Shown here piece by piece: positions 1 to 9,418 of a stretch of 64,000 nt of DNA; position 1 is the stretch's first letter; each line of letters starts with the position of its first letter. Origin of the DNA: Xiheimicrobium sp052034585 (lineage in GTDB: Bacteria > Myxococcota > Myxococcia > Myxococcales > Myxococcaceae). The stretch covers positions 124,001-188,000 of the forward strand of contig JBPOIJ010000005.1 in NCBI GenBank assembly GCA_052034585.1, read 5' to 3'. The notes under the pieces are model-generated. The model worked only from the letters and a program-made list of their open reading frames with translations, searched no databases and was not told the DNA's origin. The position numbers and the translations under genes were made by a program.

Positions 1-1551
1 ATCTACAAGGTGCGCGAACCGCTCGGCTCCGGCGGCTTCGGAGAGACCTACCTCGCCGACAACACCACCCTCAAGGGCGGAGAGGTCGTGGTGAAGACGG
101 TGGCGAGCCCCGACCAAGGGCTCGAAGAGGCGCAGACGCTGGTCGCTCTCCAGAGCCACCACGTCATTCGGGTGCTCGCCTTCGACGAGAGGCTGCGTGC
201 CATCGTCATGGAGCGCGCCGTCGGCCAGCCGCTCGCGAACCTCATCGGGCGAATCGACCTGCTGACCTCCATTCGCATCGCCGAGGCGGTGGCGAGCGCG
301 TTGTCCGATCTCGAGCGGGCCCAGCTCGTCCACCGTGACGTGAAGCCCGAGAACATCATGGTGCAGCTCGCCGAGGCAGGCGGGCGGTTGATGGTGAAGC
401 TCATCGACTTCGGCATCGCGCTGCGCTCGGGCAAGCCGCTCACGAGCGACCCAGTCGGGAGCCCCCTCTATTGCCCGTACGAGCAGCACGACCGCAACCA
501 GCCTCCGCACCCGAGCGACGACGTCTACGCGCTGGGCGGCGTGCTCTTCCACCTGGTCGCCAACCGCCCGCCGTTCGAACCGCCCATGCTGAACGACACC
601 GACCGCCTGTCGTTGCTCGAGAGCGTGGGCCTGCCTCCCGAGACGAGCGCGGTGATGCTCGAGGCAGTGCAGCTGCGGCAGATGCACCAGAGCGCCGACG
701 TGCCCAGCCTGCTCGACGTCGCAGCGCCGCTCCACGCGCACAGCGAGCGCGAGAAGTTCATCTTGGAGAAGCTCGACGTGCTCCTCGCCGGCATGCTGGC
801 GAAGTCGAGGAGCGAGCGCATCACCGCGCGGCGGGTGGAAGCCGAGCTCGACTCGTTGGCGTCGTCCTTCTCCGAGGCGGCGACGAGCGTGACCTCGGTG
901 CAGCAGCTCGCTCAGCTCGCCAAGCCTGCCAAGCGACCGACCGCGACGTTGGTGCTCCCCGGCCGGCTGGCGACCTCGACTCCGAAGGCGAATTTCCAGA
1001 ACTCCGAAACCGCGAAGCTCAGGCAAGAGCTCCAGCGCTCGCAATCGCGCCGGGGCGTCGTCGTCGGCGCGCTCATCGCGGCGATCGTGCTCGCGGCCGG
1101 CGGCTACTTCGTGTCGAGGGAACCCAAGCCGACGACGCTCGAGCCAGTGAAGGTCGACGCAGCGGCCGGCGGTGGGCGGGTTGAGGTCGCGGTGAAGCCT
1201 CCGGAGAACCCGGTGTTGAACCCAGTGGCGATCGAAGACTCCGGAGCCGAGGTCGACCCGAGCGAGCTCGCGCCGGTGAAGGCAGGCGGTGGGCCGGTGG
1301 TGAAGCTGCCCCGCAAGGCCAGCTCGCTCCACTCCGAGTGCGTGGTCGACGAGCGGTGGCGTGAGGGCGTCAGGGTGGACGTGGCGAAGTTGAAGAGTTT
1401 CATTGCAAAGAACAACCCCAACGCGTTCCCCAAGTTCGAGGAGCTCGAAGAGCACATCCTCGACCTGGCCCAGAACGCCACCACCAATGAAGATTGTGGC
1501 CGAGTGGTGCAGGAGCTGGCGTCGGCACGCAAGCTGGCTCCGCTGAACTGA
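1..1551 (+). CDS. Serine/threonine protein kinase, membrane-anchored (5' truncated)
   Basis: A Hanks-type Ser/Thr kinase that enters the window already in frame (codons I-Y-K precede the first GTG at 10), so its true start lies upstream, probably only a few residues away because the glycine loop GSGGFGETY comes at once. Numbered from the GTG at 10, visible motifs are the VVVK lysine near residue 29, HRDVKPEN near 108-115, DFG near 133-135, and a P+1/APE segment written SPLYCPYEQ. A hydrophobic segment around residues 352-373, after a basic stretch, is a single membrane anchor, leaving a roughly 140-residue extracytoplasmic tail with two cysteines. It is followed 8 bp later by an exported membrane protein and a lipoprotein, so the three are probably co-transcribed. 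The substrate is unknown; kinase activity looks intact. Confidence 0.93.
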   Translation: MYKVREPLGSGGFGETYLADNTTLKGGEVVVKTVASPDQGLEEAQTLVALQSHHVIRVLAFDERLRAIVMERAVGQPLANLIGRIDLLTSIRIAEAVASALSDLERAQLVHRDVKPENIMVQLAEAGGRLMVKLIDFGIALRSGKPLTSDPVGSPLYCPYEQHDRNQPPHPSDDVYALGGVLFHLVANRPPFEPPMLNDTDRLSLLESVGLPPETSAVMLEAVQLRQMHQSADVPSLLDVAAPLHAHSEREKFILEKLDVLLAGMLAKSRSERITARRVEAELDSLASSFSEAATSVTSVQQLAQLAKPAKRPTATLVLPGRLATSTPKANFQNSETAKLRQELQRSQSRRGVVVGALIAAIVLAAGGYFVSREPKPTTLEPVKVDAAAGGGRVEVAVKPPENPVLNPVAIEDSGAEVDPSELAPVKAGGGPVVKLPRKASSLHSECVVDERWREGVRVDVAKLKSFIAKNNPNAFPKFEELEEHILDLAQNATTNEDCGRVVQELASARKLAPLN

Positions 1552-1559
1552 GGGAAACC

Positions 1560-2486
1560 GTGACTCGAGTGTTGCTCGTGATGACGACGTGCGTTGCGGC
1601 GGTGGCGAGCGCGCAGCAGCAGCCGACGCTGGTGCCGTGCCCAGTCGAGGTGCTGACGGCCGAGGTGACGCCGAGCCAGCTCGACGCCCTTCAGAAGGAG
1701 TACCGCCGCCAGATCGCAGCCGCCCAAGTGCAGGTGCCGGCGAAGTCGGCGATCGCGACCATCATGAGCTCGCTCGGTCAGCGTGACTGCGCCCGCTCGA
1801 CCGAGTGTCTCCAGCGCGCCGCCGGCCTCGGGGCGTCGCTCTATTCGCTCGGTGTGGTGGCGACGCGCGAGGTCGATGGCGCGATGGTGGTGACCGGCCG
1901 GGTGGTTCGGTCGGACGGGAAGGTGATGTTCGGGCCCGCGACGAAGAAGGAGCCGCGAAAGGGGAAGGAGACGGTCGAGGAGACGCTCGCCCGCGCGCTC
2001 GCAGCGCTGCTGCTCGAGGCCAACCTGGGCCAACTGCCACCGACGAAAGAGGTGCCGAAGCCTCCCGAAGTCGTGGTGGACGCGGGTGTGGTGGCGGCTG
2101 CGGTGGAAACACCCGACGCGGGCACGGTCATCAGCCCACCTCCACCACCACCGCTCGAGCCGTCACCCCTGAAGCTGGCGGGGACGACGACGATGATCGC
2201 CGGTGGCGGGGTGGCGTTGGTCGGAGCGGTGATCTTCGGAGTCGGCGTGAATGAGGCAGGATCGACGGGCGAGACCGGAGGCGCAGTGCCCTCGGACAAG
2301 GCGGCTCAGGCCGTGCGCGCGAGGACGTTTCAGTTCACTGGACTCGGGGTCGCGTTCGCCGGGCTCGCGGCGGCCGGAGCGGGAATGTTGATGTATTTGA
2401 TGGCGCCAGACGATCCGAAGCCCATCGGCCTGTCGTTGGTGCCGGTGCCGGGCGGCTCGGTCGTCGTCATCGGAGGTGTGCTGTGA
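1560..2486 (+). CDS. Exported protein with two C-terminal membrane segments, PEGA-companion type
   Basis: A 308-residue protein starting at GTG 1560 (signal-like VTRVLLVMTTCVAAVASAQ); GAGGGAA just upstream is a plausible ribosome site. The N-terminal domain contains a C-x5-C pair (DCARSTEC) followed by a small helical stretch. The same arrangement appears in the minus-strand protein at 30993-32108 (GCSDDSC), so the two share this periplasmic module, which occurs in myxobacterial TolB/CsgG-like proteins. A proline-rich linker leads to two hydrophobic segments near residues 208-230 and 262-285. The gene lies between a kinase and a lipoprotein and overlaps the latter by 4 bp (GTGA). The molecular role is not recognised; envelope location is inferred. 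Confidence 0.85.
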   Translation: MTRVLLVMTTCVAAVASAQQQPTLVPCPVEVLTAEVTPSQLDALQKEYRRQIAAAQVQVPAKSAIATIMSSLGQRDCARSTECLQRAAGLGASLYSLGVVATREVDGAMVVTGRVVRSDGKVMFGPATKKEPRKGKETVEETLARALAALLLEANLGQLPPTKEVPKPPEVVVDAGVVAAAVETPDAGTVISPPPPPPLEPSPLKLAGTTTMIAGGGVALVGAVIFGVGVNEAGSTGETGGAVPSDKAAQAVRARTFQFTGLGVAFAGLAAAGAGMLMYLMAPDDPKPIGLSLVPVPGGSVVVIGGVL

Positions 2487-4840
2487 AGCGCCTGCTCGTC
2501 GGAGTGATGGGCCTGCTGAGCGCATGCAACCTGGCGAAGCCCTGCACGACCAACTCAGAATGTGACGGGAACAGCGGTCAGCGCTGCGATCTCGAATACA
2601 AGGTGTGCGTCTTCGACGTCGCCGGTGGGGTCGCCGGAGGTGGAGGCGTCGGGGGCATGGGCGGTGGCAGCAGCGGAGGCATGGCGGGTGGCAGCAGCGG
2701 AGGCACGGCCGGTGGCAGCGCTGGTGGGACGAGCGGCGGCTCGGGCGGAGGAATGGCCGGCGGCAGCGGCGGAGGAATGGTGGGAGGGGGCGACGCTGGT
2801 GTTCCCTACTGCGACCCAGCCATCGTGGCGTCGTGCGCGCCGTACCAGTTGTGCACCTCAGCGCCCAACGGAGGCCGTTGCGAGAACGCGGTCATGTCGC
2901 TTCGTTGGAGCCAACCGACGGTCGGTACGCGATTCGGGCCGCGGCGAGCGTCGCTGTCCTTGTCTGCGGGACTGAGTGGTTCGTCTGGCGCGCTGCCGCG
3001 CTTGGCAGACGGAGGCTTCTTTCCGCCGACGATTCCGGTCGGGTTCGGGAACGGCGGTACGGCGACGCTCACGGTCCTCGCCGATGGTGGCTACGAGGCC
3101 AACGGGGTGACGCTGACGACGCCGCTCGCCGGAGGGGATCGAGCGACCGTCGAATTCCGAGCGGGTTGGGACGGCGGGCCGAACGACACGACCTCGGTGG
3201 AGTGGGACGCGGTGCCGCCGACCGTGACGATCGTCGTCGAGGACGCCGGCCGGGTCCGCCGACGCGACGAGACGCTCCTCGTCAACGTCTCGTCTGACGA
3301 AGCACTGCAGGACAGCGGAACGAGGCTGTTGCTGGATGGCTCGGATGCGGGCGTTCGCGAGGTGAGCCAGATGGCCTGCCCGACCGTGCCGTGCCCGACT
3401 GGAAATTGCCGCTGCATGAGTGTCGATCTGTGGAAGGCCAACACTCAAGCAGGCGTCTCCGGTGTCGTCACGTTGGTTGCCGAGGCTGACGACGCGGTCG
3501 GGAACGTTGGAACGTCGACGAATGTGCAGCATGCGGTGACGAGGGTGAAGTGGACCGCGGCGGCACCTCCGGGCGTGACGCTGTCGCAGGTGACCGACCC
3601 TGCGCTCGACGACAAGGGGAATATCTACATTGGCGGGTCGACGGGCCCCGATTCTGGAGTGGTGTGGCAGGTGTATCCAGATGGAGGGCGAGGGTGGGTA
3701 CAGACCAGCTACGGTGCGGTGACGGCTCCGGTCGTGTGGAGCCCGACGGGCAACGTGGAGGACGGTGGTCCTGGCCTCTTCGTCGCGACTCGCAACGCGA
3801 CTCAGGCGCAGATTCGAGCGCTCGACCTCAACAGCGGAGGAACGGTTGGGAGCGCCTTCACGTGCGCTGACAGCGCGTCGACCTACTCGGCGCGGATGCT
3901 GTCACTCGGCAGAACCGTGGTCACTGCTCGCGAGAACGGCAGCACCCAGCAAGAACTCTTCCTCGCGAACCCAGCCAATGGCGCCTGCAACAACAACGGC
4001 GTGGTGGCGGTCGCAGGGAAGGCGAGCCTGGCCGGTAAGGCTGCCAACGACGGAGGCACGAGCGTCTACGCGGCCAGCACGGGCGTTACCTCGTTCTGGA
4101 GTCTGCATGCAAACGTGGCTGGAACGGGTTGGGTTGGAACGACCGACGACATCAATGGGCCAGCCCCAACGGCGGCGATCGCGCTCTCCCCAACCCGAGG
4201 CTTCCTGACACCCTCTGGACTTCAGGCGCAAGGTGTCTTCGGGCATGACTTGATTGGGACGAGCCGAGGGGCGCTCTCCAGCACGACTCAGCTCTTCTGG
4301 CTCGGGTCGAGCATCGGGCCGTCGTCCGGCAACCAAATTCCCGTCTATTTCACGGGAACGCGCAGCGGCGGCAACGCGTCGGACATCTTCCGTTCGACCC
4401 TCGACACGACGGCTGGTCTCGTGGGCACCTTCAGCCATGGCACGGACGCAGGCCTCAACGTCCTGGACGACGGCTCGGGCAATGCCTTCAGTCCGGCACA
4501 CGCGGCGATCTTGGGCACGGGCGGAATGATGTACACCGTTGGGGTTCAAGGGGCGGTCAACGTGGCGACGACTGGAGGCGTGAGGCTGTGGCAGACCGCC
4601 GCCGCGGTTCCCTCTCCCGTCTCCGTTTCACCGGTGCTCGACGTGGCGCGAGAGGTCAATGGCGCCAAGCGGTGCGACCGACCCGGCTTGCTCTACGTCG
4701 TGAGCGACTCGGGTGCGATCACCGCCATCATCGTCGACAGCGCAGGCTTGGACGGAACGGCTCACTGGCCGCGCGTCCAGCACGACAACGCGAACTCGGG
4801 CAACCTCGGGACGTCGCTCGCGCAGTGGAGTTGCCCGTAG
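2483..4840 (+). CDS. Large surface lipoprotein with Gly/Ser-rich stalk
   Basis: A 785-residue protein with a lipoprotein signal (VKRLLVGVMGLLSAC; lipobox LSAC), a short Cys-rich segment, then an irregular GGMAGGSSGG-type stalk at about residues 50-108. The large remainder is beta-rich: an Ig-like part (DAVPPTVTI, DEALQDSGTRL), then segments such as DDKGNIYIGG and DVAREVNGAKRC that resemble the blades of a beta-propeller or outer-membrane PQQ-like repeat. The start overlaps the preceding stop (GTGA), so translation is probably coupled to the upstream kinase/membrane-protein operon. No catalytic motif was seen. The role at the cell surface is unknown. Confidence 0.88.
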   Translation: MKRLLVGVMGLLSACNLAKPCTTNSECDGNSGQRCDLEYKVCVFDVAGGVAGGGGVGGMGGGSSGGMAGGSSGGTAGGSAGGTSGGSGGGMAGGSGGGMVGGGDAGVPYCDPAIVASCAPYQLCTSAPNGGRCENAVMSLRWSQPTVGTRFGPRRASLSLSAGLSGSSGALPRLADGGFFPPTIPVGFGNGGTATLTVLADGGYEANGVTLTTPLAGGDRATVEFRAGWDGGPNDTTSVEWDAVPPTVTIVVEDAGRVRRRDETLLVNVSSDEALQDSGTRLLLDGSDAGVREVSQMACPTVPCPTGNCRCMSVDLWKANTQAGVSGVVTLVAEADDAVGNVGTSTNVQHAVTRVKWTAAAPPGVTLSQVTDPALDDKGNIYIGGSTGPDSGVVWQVYPDGGRGWVQTSYGAVTAPVVWSPTGNVEDGGPGLFVATRNATQAQIRALDLNSGGTVGSAFTCADSASTYSARMLSLGRTVVTARENGSTQQELFLANPANGACNNNGVVAVAGKASLAGKAANDGGTSVYAASTGVTSFWSLHANVAGTGWVGTTDDINGPAPTAAIALSPTRGFLTPSGLQAQGVFGHDLIGTSRGALSSTTQLFWLGSSIGPSSGNQIPVYFTGTRSGGNASDIFRSTLDTTAGLVGTFSHGTDAGLNVLDDGSGNAFSPAHAAILGTGGMMYTVGVQGAVNVATTGGVRLWQTAAAVPSPVSVSPVLDVAREVNGAKRCDRPGLLYVVSDSGAITAIIVDSAGLDGTAHWPRVQHDNANSGNLGTSLAQWSCP
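2628..2790 (+). repeat. Irregular Gly/Ser/Ala-rich coding repeat (lipoprotein stalk)
   Basis: Degenerate repeats of GGTGGCAGC-like units encode GGSSGG/GGMAGG/GGTAGG blocks directly behind the lipobox region of the 2483-4840 lipoprotein. It is less regular than the 15-bp arrays elsewhere in the window. Confidence 0.7.
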
Positions 4841-4855
4841 CGCACCAGCTGGTCC

Positions 4856-5698
4856 TCAGAAGCCGGCCCAGATGTAGTCGATCGTCGGGAGGACGTTGTT
4901 GCTCCTCACCCGAACGCGCTCCGAGAAGCCGTCGCTGCCTTTCACCACGGCCGTCGCGCCTTGATCGTAGTTCGCGAAGAGCACGCCCACCGTGAGCCGA
5001 CTCTGCTTGAACGTCGCGATGTCGACGCCGACGTGCGCGGTGAAGATGAGCTGAGAGAGCGGGGCCACCGCGCCGACGTCGGTGCCAGAGACGCGCAGGT
5101 TGCCGTGCGAGCCAGTGACGAACAGATTCACCTCTCCGCGCACTCGGAAGGTCTCACCGAGCGCCTGGTCGTAGGCCCCACCCACGCGCGCGCAGAACCC
5201 GGTCAACGGCGCGGCGAGGAGAATGTCGAGCGGCGCGAGGAACGAGTCGAGCGGCGTCGCGCTGTTTGGACCGAGCGGAATTCGCACCGCCGCGTCGGCC
5301 CGCGCCGTCCACACGCTGTGCTCGAGCACCGTGCCCGACAGCAGCACGCCCGCTCGAGGAATCAACATCCACCCGATGTCGTTGGTGCTCGTCGCCCAGG
5401 TGGGAAACAGGTAGCCCTTCGTCAGGCGCATGCCGAAGGTGGGCAACGAGAGGCCCGCCTCCGCCGCGAGCCGCAGAGGCCCTCCGAGCAGCCGGAAGCG
5501 CGCGTTCAGGTTGGGCGCCACGAGGAACACCAGCGGGTGCGCCTCGAGCTCGAAGCCGTCGACCACCGCGATGCGCAGCGGGTTGAAGATGCCGACGCTG
5601 TAGTTCCCCTGCTTGCCCACGTCGGCCGTGTCTCGCGCCGGCCTGGGCGCAGCGAAGGCCACCGACGCCATCGCCATCGTGACGAGGAGCGTCTTCAT
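4856..5698 (-). CDS. Probable outer-membrane beta-barrel protein
   Basis: A 280-residue exported protein. The ATG at 5698 overlaps the stop of the upstream endonuclease-fold gene by 4 bp (ATGA) and begins a clear signal peptide (MKTLLVTMAMASVAFA). The mature part is dominated by alternating polar/hydrophobic strands ending in an aromatic terminus (IDYIWAGF, C-terminal Phe), which is typical of outer-membrane barrels recognised by BamA. No family is recognised. The phrase KGYLFPTW and repeated amphipathic strands support a barrel of perhaps 10-12 strands; this is inference from composition. It is second in a two-gene operon. Confidence 0.8.
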   Translation of the reverse strand: MKTLLVTMAMASVAFAAPRPARDTADVGKQGNYSVGIFNPLRIAVVDGFELEAHPLVFLVAPNLNARFRLLGGPLRLAAEAGLSLPTFGMRLTKGYLFPTWATSTNDIGWMLIPRAGVLLSGTVLEHSVWTARADAAVRIPLGPNSATPLDSFLAPLDILLAAPLTGFCARVGGAYDQALGETFRVRGEVNLFVTGSHGNLRVSGTDVGAVAPLSQLIFTAHVGVDIATFKQSRLTVGVLFANYDQGATAVVKGSDGFSERVRVRSNNVLPTIDYIWAGF

Positions 5699-6852
5699 CG
5701 GACCTCCCAGGTGCCGACGACCGGCGCGTGGTCGGACAGGCGAATCGCGTCTTGGGTGATGCCCATGCGCCCCGCTTCCTGGAGCACGTCGGTGTTCGTC
5801 CAGCTGTCGGTCTTTCGAATGAACAAATAGTCGAGCGTGCGGTTCCATCGCCCGGAGACGCCCTCGTCATTCTTGCCATCGGGCCCGAGGACCGAGTGGG
5901 TGAAGTACCTCGCTTGCGCTGCCTCACCGACCCCGTACCGCGTCAATGGGATGTATGAATTGAAGTCGTCGTAGAACGGCTTCATCACGCTCGGCGTGTA
6001 CGGCGGCTGCGCAAAGGCGGTGCCCTTCGACGAGGCGCGTTCGTCGAGGAAGTCGACGAGCCTCAGCTTGCCCTCGCAGGACTCCGGCGTTCCCGCGTCG
6101 GCGCGCTCGTCACAGACCGGCGGCAGTTCGTTGAAGTCACCGCCCATCATCCACGGCAGGGTCTCGGCTTTGGCGAGGTCGTACAGCTGTTTGATCTGCA
6201 CCTGCTTGGTGCCGTCCTGGTCGTACGCTTCGGTGTGCACGCCGTAGATGGCGATGGTTCGCCCGTTGCCGATGTCGATCTCCGCCCGGGCGATGCCGCG
6301 CTTCAAATAGAAGGTGCTCGTCAGCGTGTCCTGGTCGGTGCGGTCCTTCTGCCGAATGCGCTCGGCCTTCACGATTGGGTAGCGGCTGTGAATCGCGTTG
6401 CCCAGGTTGATGCGGCCGACGCCTTCGCTCGGCACGTAGCGCGAGTCCCACGTCGAGGCGAACGTCGCGTAGCGCAGGTTCGTGTTCTCGAGGAGGAAGC
6501 GCACCATGTCGACGTAGGCGCTGCGCTTGGAGTCGACCTCGATCTCCTCGGTGATGAGCACGTCGGGGTCGTACTCGCTGATGAGCGCGGCGATCTTGGT
6601 GAGGCAGTCGTTCACCTCGGTGGTGGAGAGCTGAACGCGGTCGCCCCAGAAGTCGAACCAGAAGTCGACGCGGCAGGCGCCGTACTTCACGTTCCACGCC
6701 ATCACCTTGAGCGAGGTCGGGTTCTCGGCGGGCGCGGGGTGCTCGGCGTGCGCCTTGAAGCGCGGCACTTCTTCACGGGTGTACTTCATCGGGTCCGCGA
6801 CCCACTCACACGCGGACAGCAGCAGGAGGACGAGCTCGAATCGAAGTCGCAT
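5695..6852 (-). CDS. Endonuclease/exonuclease/phosphatase-family lipoprotein
   Basis: A 385-residue member of the EEP superfamily (DNase I / Mg-dependent phosphodiesterase fold). Visible motifs are MAWNVKYG (first metal/active Asn), an ITEEIE glutamate, YGVHTEAY, GGDFNE (catalytic Asp-x-Asn) and the terminal LSDHAPV (catalytic His). The N-terminus MRLRFELVLLLLSAC is a lipoprotein signal; an ATG four codons upstream (6864) is an alternative start. The substrate could be extracellular DNA, a phospholipid or an inositol phosphate; sequence alone does not say. It overlaps the following barrel gene by 4 bp. Confidence 0.88.
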   Translation of the reverse strand: MRLRFELVLLLLSACEWVADPMKYTREEVPRFKAHAEHPAPAENPTSLKVMAWNVKYGACRVDFWFDFWGDRVQLSTTEVNDCLTKIAALISEYDPDVLITEEIEVDSKRSAYVDMVRFLLENTNLRYATFASTWDSRYVPSEGVGRINLGNAIHSRYPIVKAERIRQKDRTDQDTLTSTFYLKRGIARAEIDIGNGRTIAIYGVHTEAYDQDGTKQVQIKQLYDLAKAETLPWMMGGDFNELPPVCDERADAGTPESCEGKLRLVDFLDERASSKGTAFAQPPYTPSVMKPFYDDFNSYIPLTRYGVGEAAQARYFTHSVLGPDGKNDEGVSGRWNRTLDYLFIRKTDSWTNTDVLQEAGRMGITQDAIRLSDHAPVVGTWEVR

Positions 6853-6981
6853 CGAGTCGGACATTGGCAGCCGTCGTCCGGAGCGCAAGCTTCATCGGCC
6901 GTCTTGCGGCTGAGTTGGCAGCAGGGAGCTCGTTCGTCGGCCAGACGTTCGAGCGCGCAGATCTCGAGATCGGGAGCCACG

Positions 6982-7443
6982 TCACGGCGAGGAGCACTCG
7001 CAGCGGGCGAGGCCGCGGTCGACGCAGCGGCAGCCGATTCCACAGCTCACCGTTCCGCAGTTCGGCTCGAGGCACTGAGTGACCGGGCGGGTCGACCTGT
7101 CGAGGCAGCTACAGACGGGAGGCGCGCCCGCCGAGGGCACGGCACACACACAGCCAGGGGCACAAGGTTGACCACTGCAGGTCGGGCGCTCTGCTCCGCC
7201 TGGCGGGAGGTGAACCCCTTCGCGGTCGAAACAGACTCCCCCGCAGGGGTCGACGCCGCATGGCGGGAACCCCCCGTCAGCATACGAGCAGTCAGGTTCG
7301 ACTCTCCCGGGTGGGCAGCAGCCGCGATCTTCGTACAGAAAGAAGCGCTTGCAGCCGTCGTTCCAGCCGCAACTGGAGCTCGAAATGAGGAGAAGAAGTA
7401 GGCCGAGGGGCAGAGCGGCAGAGCGGCAGCTCGGAGCAGTCAT
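6982..7443 (-). CDS. Small cysteine-rich lipoprotein
   Basis: A 153-residue protein starting at ATG 7443 with signal MTAPSCRSAALPLGLLLLLISSSSC. The mature region has about 20 cysteines in short C-x(2-4)-C spacings (GCCPPG, CGVDPCGGVC, CSGQPCAPGC, CGIGCRC), suggesting a disulfide-stapled secreted module rather than a catalytic domain. This pattern resembles cysteine-rich repeat lipoproteins of Myxococcota. No partner gene overlaps it: it lies alone between intergenic gaps of 129 and 226 bp. Function unknown. Confidence 0.75.
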   Translation of the reverse strand: MTAPSCRSAALPLGLLLLLISSSSCGWNDGCKRFFLYEDRGCCPPGRVEPDCSYADGGFPPCGVDPCGGVCFDREGVHLPPGGAERPTCSGQPCAPGCVCAVPSAGAPPVCSCLDRSTRPVTQCLEPNCGTVSCGIGCRCVDRGLARCECSSP

Positions 7444-7669
7444 CAACCGTTGACACCATTGCCGTTCGCCCGTCCCATCAATCTCAGGACGACGCCGTTG
7501 CGATCGAGGGAGCTGAAGCGGTCGATCGAGGAGGTGCTCGGCGAGCCAGTCGTTCGTGCGGACGTGGGGCTGGTGAAACCCGACTGCCCTCAACCGGGGC
7601 CGAGAGCTGAGCGGTGCGTTTGGGGTTCGCCATTTGCGAGCCCGACACCGCCGACTGGCCGCCGTCTCC
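7444..7669. other. Intergenic region (226 bp), no gene supported
   Basis: Lies between two minus-strand lipoprotein genes. Open frames cross it on both strands, but none has a start with a ribosome site, a signal peptide or a recognisable domain. It should contain the promoter of the Cys-rich lipoprotein; no convincing -10/-35 pair was found. Confidence 0.5.
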
Positions 7670-9418
7670 TCAACGAACCTCGGCGCCCCTGGTTCCAAGG
7701 TACTGGGTGCGAAAATTCCCGCTCAGCGCGTTCGTCTGATCGACGAGCCCCGTCGTCGCCCGCAGGTCGTCGAGGGTCGTGAAGGACGCGGAGAAGGAGA
7801 GGCTCTCGATGCCGAGGGGAAACTGGCCGTCGTGCTGAACCACGTTTCTAGTCGACGTCACCATTCCCGCGGTGGCGTTGCGATGGAGCAAGTGCCCGAG
7901 CGCGAAGGTGTTGCGGTACAGCACGACTGAGCCGAGCGCGTTCACCTCGTTGCCGAGGTGCACCAGCACCTTGCCGGGCTGGGTTCGCCACGAGTTCCAC
8001 GACGCCTCGATGCCGGTCTGCACGCTGTAGGTGTCGACCATCAGGAGCGGTCCTTCGATGGCGACGTGGCCACGGGTTCCCCTGACGACGAGCCTGTTCG
8101 TGGTCGCCTTGGCGTAGACGAATCGGGCCCCGCTTCCCCGGAGCGTCTGCACGACGTTCCCGTCGAAGAGCACGTCGTCGATGCCGTAGAGTTCGGCGCC
8201 GAGCAGGTCGTCGACGTCTTCGAATCGGCTTCGAGAGACCGTCACGAAACGATCGGTGCCGCCGTTGGAGAAAAAGAGGTGCGCCGGGTTCATTCCGGCG
8301 AGGCCGGGGTCGAGCTGGGTGCCGAACTCGCACTCGAACACCGTCGTTCGCTGAGCAGCGTCGAACACGAGGGTCTTCCACGTCGAGGCGGAGCTGAAGC
8401 CTTCGAAACGAATGCCGACGAACGCGACATCGGAGGAGGACGGGTAGAACGAGAGGTGAGCGATGCGCGTGTCGAAGGTGACGCGCTCGCCAGGGTAGGC
8501 GAGGTGCGCGTGGGCCTTGTGGCTCGGCATCGCGATGCGAATCGCGTTCTCGACCGGCGCGAGATCGGTGCGATAGCGGCCCTGGCGCCAGATCACCTGC
8601 GCACCGTCGTTTCGAGGGTCGGCCTTGTCAGTCCCGTAGACGCCGCTCCAGGAACGAAGAGGGCTGCCGATCGTTCCGGTGTTGGAGTCGTTTCCAGTGG
8701 CTCCGTCGACGAAGAGGAAGCCAGTCGTGGTGACCGTCAACGTCCACTGACGAGTCACCTGGACGCCGAGTTGATCGGTGACGCGAACGGCGACGCGGTG
8801 ACTTCCGGCGACGGGGTTGGGCCAGGTGAGAACGCCGTAGGCCTGGTAGCCAGCCGTGAGCCAGTTCGCTGGAAGCGTCGACCCAATCGACATTCCCGAT
8901 GGGCCGTTCAGCAGCTCGAAGCAGTAGGGCCAGGCGCCTCCAATGACTTCGATGGGGCGACGAAAGAGCAGGCCCGGGTAGGCGCGCGCGTAGACGCTGT
9001 CGAGCCCCACGCCTGGCTGGGGCGCGATGATCTCGAGCGCGTGTGGTGACGACTCGAAGTGACCAGGGTCGAGCTGCCAACCGGCATCGGGGCTCGCCAT
9101 TCCTCCGCCGACTGCACCGCCACCGACGACACCGCCACCGACGGCACCGCCGCCGACTTCACCACCACCGACGGCACCGCCACCGACTGCGCCGCCGCCG
9201 ACTTCACCACCACCGACGGCACCGCCACCGACGGCACTGCCAGCGACTGCGCCGCCTCCGACTGCGCCGCCTCCGACTGCGCCTCCTCCGACTGCGCCTC
9301 CTCCGACTGCGCCTCCGCCACCGCCTCCCCCGTCCTCGAGCGAAGGAACCGGACCGCACCCGGCGATCGGAAGCGCGAACGCCAGGCGAAGGAGCGCGAT
9401 GGCGCATGCACGCTTCAC
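7670..9418 (-). CDS. Right-handed beta-helix lipoprotein with (VGGGA)n stalk
   Basis: A 582-residue lipoprotein. GTG 9418 overlaps the upstream EF-hand gene stop (GTGA). After the signal (ALPIAGC lipobox) comes a stalk of about 15 pentapeptides, mostly VGGGA. An Ig/cadherin-like domain follows (SHRVAVRVTDQLGVQV), then FVDGATGNDSNTGT, the typical opening of pectate-lyase-like parallel beta-helix proteins of the DUF1565 kind. Repeated coils (FVGIRFEGF, DDVLFDGNVVQ, VVLYRNTFALG) fill the rest. It may be a polysaccharide-binding or -cleaving surface protein. No catalytic residues could be assigned. Confidence 0.85.
   Translation of the reverse strand: MKRACAIALLRLAFALPIAGCGPVPSLEDGGGGGGGAVGGGAVGGGAVGGGAVGGGAVAGSAVGGGAVGGGEVGGGAVGGGAVGGGEVGGGAVGGGVVGGGAVGGGMASPDAGWQLDPGHFESSPHALEIIAPQPGVGLDSVYARAYPGLLFRRPIEVIGGAWPYCFELLNGPSGMSIGSTLPANWLTAGYQAYGVLTWPNPVAGSHRVAVRVTDQLGVQVTRQWTLTVTTTGFLFVDGATGNDSNTGTIGSPLRSWSGVYGTDKADPRNDGAQVIWRQGRYRTDLAPVENAIRIAMPSHKAHAHLAYPGERVTFDTRIAHLSFYPSSSDVAFVGIRFEGFSSASTWKTLVFDAAQRTTVFECEFGTQLDPGLAGMNPAHLFFSNGGTDRFVTVSRSRFEDVDDLLGAELYGIDDVLFDGNVVQTLRGSGARFVYAKATTNRLVVRGTRGHVAIEGPLLMVDTYSVQTGIEASWNSWRTQPGKVLVHLGNEVNALGSVVLYRNTFALGHLLHRNATAGMVTSTRNVVQHDGQFPLGIESLSFSASFTTLDDLRATTGLVDQTNALSGNFRTQYLGTRGAEVR
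9102..9330 (-). repeat. 15-bp tandem coding repeat, pentapeptide VGGGA
   Basis: About 15 copies of a 15-bp unit (plus-strand sense roughly CCGACGGCACCGCCA) encode the stalk of the beta-helix lipoprotein on the minus strand. Unit variants differ mostly at the Ala/Glu codon. The boundaries are approximate. Confidence 0.8.

Noticed and set aside
4889..5848. Plus-strand frames of up to 289 residues opposite the barrel gene
   Set aside because: Arg/His/Glu-rich antisense translation typical of high-GC shadows; the minus strand has a signal peptide and coupled start.
7450..7455. TTGACA considered as a -35 promoter element
   Set aside because: No matching -10 box at 16-18 bp and no plus-strand gene follows.
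7450..7782. Plus-strand frame of about 110 residues in the 7444-7669 gap
   Set aside because: TTG start, no ribosome site, no domain, and it runs antisense into the beta-helix lipoprotein gene.
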